Translations under genes and position numbers: made by a program
Assembly (NCBI GenBank): GCA_021298235.1
Contig: JAJTDX010000061.1
Span: forward strand, 1 to 15,816
Direction: 5' to 3'
Length of the DNA stretch: 15,816 nucleotides
Origin: Cryomorphaceae bacterium
GTDB lineage: Bacteria; Bacteroidota; Bacteroidia; Flavobacteriales; Crocinitomicaceae
Notes under the pieces: generated by a model
The model's database searches: none
The model's input: the letters and a program-made list of their open reading frames with translations, nothing else
What the model was told of the DNA's origin: nothing
Part shown: positions 1 through 7,095 of the stretch, piece by piece
How positions within the stretch are numbered: position 1 is the stretch's first letter
How the letters are laid out: each line of letters begins with the position of its first letter

Positions 1-1
1 G

Positions 2-1198
2 TCAACCGGTTCCTCGGTAACGTTCACACCAGGCAGTACTTCAACCTACACACTTACAGGAACTGGAACAGGTGGGTGTACTGCATCAGATCAGGTAACT
101 GTTACAGTTCTTGCCAATGCACCAATAAATGCCGGACCTGACGTTACGATCTGTTCCGGTGCTTCAGCTACTTTAACTGCTTCAGGAGGAAGTGCATATA
201 CTTGGAATAATAGCTTGGGACTTGGAAATGGATTCTCAGTTTCTCCTGCTACGACTACTACCTATAACGTTGTAGGAACGGATGCTGCGGGTTGCCAGGG
301 TACAGATGCAATCACTGTTACAGTGAATACAGTTCCTGTGGTTTCTGCAGGTGCTGACCAAACAGTGTGCGCAGGTACTTCAGTAACCCTTAATGGTTCA
401 GGTGCTTCAACCTACTCTTGGAACAATGGTGTTTCAAATGGAGTTGCTTTTACACCAACGACTACCCAAACATATACAGTCACTGGTACAAGTCTCGGCT
501 GTACTGCAACAGATCAGGTGTTGGTAACGGTAAATACTTTACCTGTAGTAGTAGCTAATGATGTCAATGTTTGTCCTACGGGAACAATTGCAGTGAACGC
601 GTCAGGTGCTAATACATATACATGGTCACCAGCCACCTCTTTGAGCGCAACAGCTGGTGCATCAGTAACCTTTACACCCGGAACTACCTCGACTTATACA
701 GTAACAGGAACTTCGATTGAAGGTTGTACTTCTACCGATCTTGTAACTGTAAATGTTCTTTCAAGTGCACCTATTAATGCTGGACCTGACGTGACAATTT
801 GTTCGGGTGTTTCAACAATCCTAAATGCAACTGGGGGCGTAACGTATAATTGGAACAACGGAATTGGTTTGGCAAATGGAATTTCAGTATCTCCAACTTT
901 GACAACCACTTATACTGTTGTAGGTACGGATGCGTCGGGATGTCAAGGTACGGATGCAGTTACAATTACTGTTAATCCAATTCCTCTTGTCTCTGCTGGT
1001 CCTGATCAAACCGTTTGTTCAGGCAATTCGGTTACACTTAGTGGTTCCGGTGCCACAACATATTCATGGAGTAATGGTGTTTCCAATGGTGTTTCATTCA
1101 CACCTTCATCAACTCAAACGTACACTGTGACAGGAACAAGTTTAGGTTGTACAGCGACTGATGAGGTATTGGTGACGGTCAATGCTCTTCCTTTACCG
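2..1198 (+). repeat. Higher-order (three-module) duplication, period 648 bp
   Basis: Bases 2-550 and 650-1198 align codon for codon over 183 codons with no gap at a constant offset of 648 bases. By hand count about 135 of the 183 residues (roughly three quarters) are identical. Diagnostic shared features are the APINAGPDV junction, the GL(G/A)NG(F/I)SVSP variant turn found only in modules 1, 4 and 13, the GCQGTDA segment, and the one-residue-shorter TGTSLGCTATD loop of modules 2 and 5. This points to duplication of a three-module block followed by divergence. Confidence 0.75.
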
Positions 1199-4100
1199 AA
1201 CGCTGGTATTGATCAGACTTTATGTGCCGGAACGCAAGTCATTTTAAGTGGCAGTGGTGCGAATACCTATTCTTGGTCTGGAGGCATTTCAAATGGTATT
1301 GCATTTACTCCTACAACTACGGGAACTTATACATTAACTGGCACATCTACTGAAGGCTGTACGTCAACAGATCAAGTTCAGGTTACCGTCAATCCTTTGC
1401 CTTTAACCAATGCCGGTGCAGATCAAACTGTTTGTGATGGTGCAGTTGTTACGTTGAATGGAAGTGGTGCTAATACATATACATGGTCAGGCGGCATAAC
1501 TAACGGTACTTCGTTTACACCATCTGTTGGATCTGTCACGTATACATTGACCGGTACCACAGCAGCTGGTTGCACGGCAACCGATCAGGTTGTTGTAACA
1601 GTAAATCCAAATCCAACACCTGTTATTCAGGGACCAAATGAATATTGTAATGGAAATTTTGCAGTTTTAAGTACATCTACAACATATTCCACCTATTCAT
1701 GGTCAAATGGAGCCTCATCTTCTTCAATTAACGCTACCATTGCAGACAATCCTATTTCTGTAGAGGTCTCCAATAGTTTTGGTTGTACAGCATTGTCTTC
1801 CATTTTTATTGTGTCAGAAAATACTGTGATTACTGCAAATTTCACAACTACCATTTGTCAAGGTCAATCTGCGATCATACATGGACTGACTCAAACAGTT
1901 GCTGGAATCTACTCTGAAACATTTGTTTCATCCATTGGTTGTGACTCTGTTGCTAATGTAACATTAGTGGTGAATCCTTTACCGAATGTCAATGCTGGTC
2001 CGGATCAAGCATTTTGTTCAGGTCTATCAACAGTCCTTAATGCCTCTGGTGCTTCGACGTACTCGTGGGATAATTCAGTAGTGAATGGGGTAACATTCAC
2101 ACCATCTGTAGGCTCTGTTACTTACACTGTTACAGGAACATCTGCTCAAGGGTGTACTAGTTCTGATCAAGTAACAGTTACAGTTAATGCTCTCCCGATA
2201 ATTTCTGCAGGTCCTGATCAGGCTGTTTGTACTGGGGCTTCTGTTGTGTTGAGCGGTTCTGGAGCCGTGTCCTATGTATGGAACAATTCGGTTGTTGATG
2301 GAATTTCATTCGTTCCCGGTTTCACTGCTACTTACACAGTCACAGGTACCGATGCAAATAGCTGCACAGGAACAGATCAAGTTACGGTAACTGTGAATCC
2401 TTTACCTGTTGTAAATGCGGGTAATGACCAAGCAGTGTGTGAGGGAATTTCAGTAACATTAAACGGAAGTGGTGCAAATACGTATACATGGGATAATTCT
2501 ATACTAAACGGTGCGAGTTTTATACCTGCGACAACACTATTATACACCGTTACCGGAACAGATTTGAATTTATGTACAAATACTGACCAGGTCCTGGTTA
2601 CGGTCAACGCTTTGCCAATAGTTAATGCTGGTGTAGATCAAGCTGTGTGTCCCGGTGTAAATGTCACATTGAATGCTAACGGAGCCACGGTTTACACATG
2701 GGATAATGGTGTTTCTAATGGAGTTTCATTTACGCCGAGTACCGGTACAGTGACATATACTGTTACAGGTACTTCCCCTGAATTGTGTTCAGGTACAGAT
2801 CAGGTCAGCATTACTGTTTATCCTACTCCTGCAATCAATGCTGGTCCGGATGTGGCGATATGTTCCGGAAATTCAGCTACATTGAACGCTTCCGGTGGAC
2901 AGACTTATTCTTGGGATAATGGTTTGGGATCCGGGAATGGTTTCAGTGTTTCACCTGCTTTGACCACAAATTACACTGTTACCGGAACTGATTTTAATGG
3001 TTGTACAAATACAGATCAGATTTTAGTTTCTTTAAATGCTCTACCTTCCTTAAATGCAGGTTTGGATCAAATTATTTGTCAAAATGAATCGGTTGTTTTA
3101 TCTGCATCCGGCGCAGTATTTTACTCCTGGGACAACTCAGTTTCGGATGGTGTATCTTTTGTTCCCATCTCTTCGCTGATATATACTGTAACTGGAACGG
3201 ATGCAAACGGATGTACTGGAACTGATCAAGTCGCGGTTACCGTGAATGTTTTACCAATTGTCGATGCGGGTAGTGATCTGACAGTTTGCCAAGGACAAAG
3301 TGTTACTCTCACTGGATCAGGTGCAAATACCTACACATGGACAAATGGAGTCCAGAATGGTGTTTCCTTTGTTCCTTCTTTAGGCACACAAGTATATACA
3401 GTAACGGGAACTAGTGCTCAAGGTTGTACAGCCACAAATCAGCTAAGCGTTACTTCAAATCCCAATCCGATCATTTCTGCAGGTCCTGATCAATTAGTTT
3501 GTAGTGGTGATAATGTCACGTTAAGTGCCACTGGAGGTTCTAATTTAACATGGAATAATGGCGTCGTTGATGGCGTGGCTTTTCAGCCAATTTCTACCGC
3601 TACCTATACTGTTACCGGCACAAGCTCCGCAGGATGTACCGCATTGGATCAAGTTGTTGTTACAGTGAACGCTCTTCCAGTTGTATCAGCTGGAAATAAC
3701 ATTACTGTATGTGACGGAGCAGGTGTAACGCTATCTGCCTCAGGTGCTACGTCTTATTCTTGGGATAATAGTATTCAGAATGGCGTTACATTTATTCCAC
3801 CTGTCGGCACAACGATTTACACTGTTACTGGAACCAATGCAGCCGGTTGTACAGGTTCAGATCAAGTTAGTGTAACTGTAAATGCGATACCAGAAGTATC
3901 TTTCACCCCTGACTCTGCCCGTGGGTGTGCACCTCTTTTTGTGACTTTCACAAACACATCTACGAATTCGTCTGAATGTGTATGGACACTTAGTGATGGA
4001 ACTGTATTGCTTGGTTGTGGTTCTGTTTCAAATTGGTTTGGTACACCGGGATGTTATGACGTTACTCTAACTGTGACTGATAACAATGGTTGCGAAAATT

Positions 4101-4690
4101 CATATACTGCAGACGATATAGTTTGTGTGGATGCTCTCCCCGTTGCTTCTTTCGAGCCATCTTCGAATGTTGTTGATACTTACGAAACCGAAATCTTATT
4201 TACGAATACATCTTATGGTGCAACAACATATGAATGGATGTTTGGGGATCCGACCGGACAAAATTCATCTACAGAAGAGAACCCTACTCACACATATCCT
4301 GCTGAAGGAGGAGAATATGATGTTCTTCTGACAGCATATTCTGAGTTTGGATGTATCGATACTGCATGGTCTAAAATTATAGTTAAAGAGGATGTTGTTT
4401 ATTATGTACCCAATACCTTTACGCCTGACGGTGATAATGTGAACGAAGTGTTTTTACCTGTATTTACTTCTGGATTCGATCCTTACGAGTATTCATTTTA
4501 TATTTTCAATCGTTGGGGAGAAATTGTTTTTGAGTCACACGATGCTACGGTCGGATGGGATGGAAGCTATGGAGTCAATGGTGAGGTCCAATTGGTTCAA
4601 GACGGTACATACACATGGTTGATTCGATACAGAACACTTGAAACAATGGGTTTCAGAAAAGTTACCGGTCATGTGAACGTAATCCGATAA
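2..4690 (+). CDS. Giant repeat-containing secreted/surface protein with type B T9SS C-terminal sorting domain (5' truncated)
   Basis: The reading frame is open from the window edge, so the N-terminus is missing; 1562 residues are visible. Numbering from the first visible codon, residues up to about 1299 are tandem modules of 69-75 residues with the consensus NAGxDQTVCxGxxVTLxGSGA, then a Tyr/Trp-containing strand, an NGVxFTP turn, YTVTGT, GCTxTDQVxVTVN and LPxV. Two PKD-like domains follow (about 1300-1375 and 1376-1463, the second with a YEWMFGD motif). The last ~98 residues begin VPNTFTPDGDNVNEVF, continue FYIFNRWGEIVFES and WDGSYGVNG, and end GHVNVIR. This is the gliding-motility-associated C-terminal domain that sends proteins through the Bacteroidota type IX secretion system to the cell surface or medium. 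No enzymatic domain is visible, so an adhesin or structural role is inferred. A terminator follows the stop. Confidence 0.9.
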   Translation, partial: STGSSVTFTPGSTSTYTLTGTGTGGCTASDQVTVTVLANAPINAGPDVTICSGASATLTASGGSAYTWNNSLGLGNGFSVSPATTTTYNVVGTDAAGCQGTDAITVTVNTVPVVSAGADQTVCAGTSVTLNGSGASTYSWNNGVSNGVAFTPTTTQTYTVTGTSLGCTATDQVLVTVNTLPVVVANDVNVCPTGTIAVNASGANTYTWSPATSLSATAGASVTFTPGTTSTYTVTGTSIEGCTSTDLVTVNVLSSAPINAGPDVTICSGVSTILNATGGVTYNWNNGIGLANGISVSPTLTTTYTVVGTDASGCQGTDAVTITVNPIPLVSAGPDQTVCSGNSVTLSGSGATTYSWSNGVSNGVSFTPSSTQTYTVTGTSLGCTATDEVLVTVNALPLPNAGIDQTLCAGTQVILSGSGANTYSWSGGISNGIAFTPTTTGTYTLTGTSTEGCTSTDQVQVTVNPLPLTNAGADQTVCDGAVVTLNGSGANTYTWSGGITNGTSFTPSVGSVTYTLTGTTAAGCTATDQVVVTVNPNPTPVIQGPNEYCNGNFAVLSTSTTYSTYSWSNGASSSSINATIADNPISVEVSNSFGCTALSSIFIVSENTVITANFTTTICQGQSAIIHGLTQTVAGIYSETFVSSIGCDSVANVTLVVNPLPNVNAGPDQAFCSGLSTVLNASGASTYSWDNSVVNGVTFTPSVGSVTYTVTGTSAQGCTSSDQVTVTVNALPIISAGPDQAVCTGASVVLSGSGAVSYVWNNSVVDGISFVPGFTATYTVTGTDANSCTGTDQVTVTVNPLPVVNAGNDQAVCEGISVTLNGSGANTYTWDNSILNGASFIPATTLLYTVTGTDLNLCTNTDQVLVTVNALPIVNAGVDQAVCPGVNVTLNANGATVYTWDNGVSNGVSFTPSTGTVTYTVTGTSPELCSGTDQVSITVYPTPAINAGPDVAICSGNSATLNASGGQTYSWDNGLGSGNGFSVSPALTTNYTVTGTDFNGCTNTDQILVSLNALPSLNAGLDQIICQNESVVLSASGAVFYSWDNSVSDGVSFVPISSLIYTVTGTDANGCTGTDQVAVTVNVLPIVDAGSDLTVCQGQSVTLTGSGANTYTWTNGVQNGVSFVPSLGTQVYTVTGTSAQGCTATNQLSVTSNPNPIISAGPDQLVCSGDNVTLSATGGSNLTWNNGVVDGVAFQPISTATYTVTGTSSAGCTALDQVVVTVNALPVVSAGNNITVCDGAGVTLSASGATSYSWDNSIQNGVTFIPPVGTTIYTVTGTNAAGCTGSDQVSVTVNAIPEVSFTPDSARGCAPLFVTFTNTSTNSSECVWTLSDGTVLLGCGSVSNWFGTPGCYDVTLTVTDNNGCENSYTADDIVCVDALPVASFEPSSNVVDTYETEILFTNTSYGATTYEWMFGDPTGQNSSTEENPTHTYPAEGGEYDVLLTAYSEFGCIDTAWSKIIVKEDVVYYVPNTFTPDGDNVNEVFLPVFTSGFDPYEYSFYIFNRWGEIVFESHDATVGWDGSYGVNGEVQLVQDGTYTWLIRYRTLETMGFRKVTGHVNVIR
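128..3898 (+). repeat. Tandem array of ~210-bp protein-coding modules (sixteen regular units plus a divergent block)
   Basis: Seven regular units run from 128 to about 1621 and nine more from 1991 to about 3898, each opening with an (N/S/D)AGxD motif. Measured unit lengths at the start are 216, 207, 225, 216 and 207 bases. The tail of another unit lies at 2-127. The units are clearly related as protein but differ at many synonymous positions as DNA. They form coding modules, not direct DNA repeats of the CRISPR or insertion-sequence type. A non-matching block at 1622-1990 interrupts the series. Confidence 0.9.
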
Positions 4691-4715
4691 CTAAAGAAAG
4701 AGAGAAGAATTAGTA

Positions 4716-4745
4716 AAATCCCGGGATTGTCTCGGGATTTTTGTT
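4716..4745. terminator. Rho-independent terminator between convergent genes
   Basis: An 8-bp stem, AAATCCCG at 4716-4723 pairing with CGGGATTT at 4733-4740, has a 9-base loop and is followed by TTGTTTT. It lies 25 bases after the stop of the giant secreted protein and directly abuts the end of the proline dehydrogenase gene coming from the other strand. It may therefore act in both directions, although the T-tract is better for the + strand. Confidence 0.75.
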
Positions 4746-5912
4746 TTAAGAATTTCGTCGTTTTTTCTCCCTTATGATCAAGGTCAACTCCCTGCTGGTT
4801 TGTCCTGCTACAGAGGTGTTTTCATTTGCCCTTCTTAAGAGATAGGGCATAACCTCTTTTACTGGACCATAAGGCACATATTTAGCTACGTTGTACCCTC
4901 CATCCGATAAATTGTATGAAATATGATCGCTCATGCCCAAAAGTTGTGCGAAATAAATACGTTTATCATTTTTTTCCAGACCATGCTTCTCAATCAATTC
5001 GGTCAGATAAAGAGAGCTTTCTTCATTGTGTGTACCTGCACACAAGGAAACATGAGAAATATTTTCGATGATAGTTTCAAGTGCTAGATTAAAATCCCGA
5101 TCACTTGATTCCTTATTTGGCTGAATGGGAGAAGTGTATCCAAATTGCTCAGCTCGCTCTCGCTCTTTTTCCATGTATGCACCTCTCACGAGTTTAATAC
5201 CGTAATGAAAACCACCTTTTTTGGCTAAATCAATCATTTCATTTAAATATGAAAGTCTGTCATGTCGGTACATTTGAAGTGTGTTAAATACAATTGACTC
5301 GGATCTATTGTATTTCTTCATCATATCGAGACATATTCTATCTATAGTATCCTGAATCCATGATTCTTCGGCATCGATAAACACAGGCACCTTGTTATCA
5401 AAGGCGGATTTACAAATTTTGTCTACCCTGGATACGATTTTTTGATAGCGTTCCCTTTCATCATCGTTCAGATCTTCAAAATTATTGTTCGATTTTTCAA
5501 GGATGGAAAATTCAGCTATTCCTGTAATTTTAAATACAGCAAAGGGAATAGAAGAATGTTTTGCTGCGGTTAGAATAGTATCTATTATTTCCTGCACGGT
5601 GGCTTCAAAGTCTTCATCACTCGTTTTCCCTTCAACAGAATAATCGAGTATGGTCCCAATGCCGAATTTGGATAGCTGATCAATGGTTTTTGAACATTCT
5701 GTAATATTCTCTCCTCCACAAAACTGAGCAAAAATGGTTCGTTTTATCATACCATTAATGGGCAAGTGGGCTTTCAATGCGAACATTGTCAGCGATTTTC
5801 CAACTTTAACCATCGTGGGATTTCCTATGATCTTGAAAAGCCAATAAGCCCTGTTCAGTGATGCTTTGCTTTTACTTCGAAATGCAATTTCTGTATTGTC
5901 AAAAGAGATCAT
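4746..5912 (-). CDS. Proline dehydrogenase (FAD-dependent PRODH)
   Basis: This 388-residue protein oxidises L-proline to 1-pyrroline-5-carboxylate, passing electrons to FAD and then the quinone pool; it is the first step of proline catabolism. Visible family signatures are LDYSVEGK (89-96), FIDAEESWIQ (178-187), KLVRGAYMEKE (240-250), GTHNEES (293-299) and the C-terminal YLLRRANEN (357-365), whose paired arginines bind the substrate carboxylate in this family. The length fits the stand-alone enzyme of Bacteroidota, not the bifunctional PutA, and no P5C dehydrogenase domain is attached or adjacent. The ATG start at 5912 is supported by a promoter-like box 4 bases upstream. It is divergent from aroB across 67 bases. 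Confidence 0.93.
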   Translation of the reverse strand: MISFDNTEIAFRSKSKASLNRAYWLFKIIGNPTMVKVGKSLTMFALKAHLPINGMIKRTIFAQFCGGENITECSKTIDQLSKFGIGTILDYSVEGKTSDEDFEATVQEIIDTILTAAKHSSIPFAVFKITGIAEFSILEKSNNNFEDLNDDERERYQKIVSRVDKICKSAFDNKVPVFIDAEESWIQDTIDRICLDMMKKYNRSESIVFNTLQMYRHDRLSYLNEMIDLAKKGGFHYGIKLVRGAYMEKERERAEQFGYTSPIQPNKESSDRDFNLALETIIENISHVSLCAGTHNEESSLYLTELIEKHGLEKNDKRIYFAQLLGMSDHISYNLSDGGYNVAKYVPYGPVKEVMPYLLRRANENTSVAGQTSRELTLIIREKKRRNS

Positions 5913-5916
5913 GCCA

Positions 5917-5924
5917 TAAAAGTA
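5917..5924 (-). promoter_or_regulatory. -7-like box TACTTTTA for proline dehydrogenase
   Basis: On the minus strand TACTTTTA matches the Bacteroidota -7 consensus TAnnTTTG except for the last base, and ends 4 bases before the ATG. If used, transcription would begin at or next to the start codon. No clear TTG/TTTG -33 element was seen. Confidence 0.35.
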
Positions 5925-5966
5925 ATTCGTTTTGTCCGAATTGAATAATTGAATACATGCATTATT

Positions 5967-5974
5967 TACTTTTG
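5967..5974 (+). promoter_or_regulatory. -7 box TACTTTTG for aroB
   Basis: This is an exact match to the Bacteroidota -7 consensus TAnnTTTG, ending 5 bases before the aroB ATG at 5980. A TTG at 5941-5943 lies 23 bases upstream, at the outer edge of accepted -33 spacing. The geometry implies a leaderless or nearly leaderless transcript. Confidence 0.45.
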
Positions 5975-5979
5975 TTCCT

Positions 5980-7044
5980 ATGAAATCTGCAGTACAAAAT
6001 CACGATGGTATTTATTTTGGTGCCTTGGAAATGTCAGAACTCTCTAGTTTTTTATTGAAATTTAAAGAGAACAAGAAAATTATCATCGTTGATGAAAATA
6101 CGCATGATCACTGTCTTGAATATGTGTTGACAACATTCGAAGAATTAAAAGACGCGGAGATAATGCTTCTTCCTTGCGGTGAAGAGAACAAGGTCATGGA
6201 GGTATGTTTTCAGGTTTGGCAGGCCATGTCTGAATATGAAATAGGAAGGGGTGACCTGGTTATAAATCTTGGCGGTGGTGTAGTAACAGATATGGGTGGT
6301 TTTATTGCAGCTGTATACAAAAGAGGGGTAGATTTTATCAATATTCCTACAACTCTTCTTGGAATGGTAGATGCTGCTATCGGCGGAAAAACCGGCATAG
6401 ATTTAGGTCCATTTAAAAATCAAATAGGGGTGTTCAAACATGCTGTTTACACAATTGTAGATCCATGTTTTTTGCAAACGCTCAACGAAAAAGAGTATTT
6501 AAATGGATACGCCGAGATTTTGAAACATGCGCTTATCGCTGACCAAAAACTGTGGAAGAGTTTAGTTGAAAAAGATTTGCAGTCTGTTCCCGAGTTGGAG
6601 CTCATCAGAGAGGCAGCTAATATTAAATTAAACATTGTTTCAGAGGATCCATTTGAAAAAGGACCGAGAAAGCTTCTCAACTTTGGTCATACAATTGGTC
6701 ATGCCTTGGAGGGGTATTTTTTAAATTCATCTCCTATGGATCACGGATTTGCTGTGGCATTGGGAATAATAGCGGAAAGCTATATCTCTTTGCAGCGAAA
6801 GATGATTTCCGAGGGTGAATTCCAAGAAATAACACATAGAATTCTTCCGCTGTTTCCAATTCCCGCTATTTCGGAAAATAGTGTTTCAGATATCGTTCAG
6901 CTCTGTCGAAATGATAAAAAAAACACTTCCGGTCGGATAAATTGTGTTTTACTTAACGGGATCGGAAATGCAGATTATAATTCTATTGTCTATGAGCACG
7001 AGCTTACGGATGCTTTGAATTACCTACGCAGTTTATCCAGATAA
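5980..7044 (+). CDS. aroB: 3-dehydroquinate synthase
   Basis: AroB converts DAHP to 3-dehydroquinate in the second step of the shikimate pathway, using NAD+ and a divalent metal in the cytosol. The 354 residues show the nucleotide-binding GGGVVTDMGG (98-107), IPTTLLGMVDAAIGGKTGID (122-141) with the conserved Lys137, NGYAEILKHALI (175-186), FGHTIGHALE (235-244) and MDHGFAVALG (253-262). Glu179, His237 and His255 fit the three metal ligands of the family. The length is normal. The ATG at 5980 gives a normal N-terminus and has a promoter box immediately upstream. Its divergent partner is proline dehydrogenase; no other shikimate gene is nearby, so the pathway is dispersed here. Confidence 0.96.
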   Translation: MKSAVQNHDGIYFGALEMSELSSFLLKFKENKKIIIVDENTHDHCLEYVLTTFEELKDAEIMLLPCGEENKVMEVCFQVWQAMSEYEIGRGDLVINLGGGVVTDMGGFIAAVYKRGVDFINIPTTLLGMVDAAIGGKTGIDLGPFKNQIGVFKHAVYTIVDPCFLQTLNEKEYLNGYAEILKHALIADQKLWKSLVEKDLQSVPELELIREAANIKLNIVSEDPFEKGPRKLLNFGHTIGHALEGYFLNSSPMDHGFAVALGIIAESYISLQRKMISEGEFQEITHRILPLFPIPAISENSVSDIVQLCRNDKKNTSGRINCVLLNGIGNADYNSIVYEHELTDALNYLRSLSR

Positions 7045-7095
7045 ATTGACTAAAGTCACTCTACTATTTTTTAATTTAAGAGTCAAATTTGAGTT

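Noticed and set aside
128..3898. CRISPR-like or satellite array
   Set aside because: The periodic units are in one open reading frame with protein-level conservation, and the DNA of the units differs at many synonymous sites. There are no short identical repeats with unique spacers.
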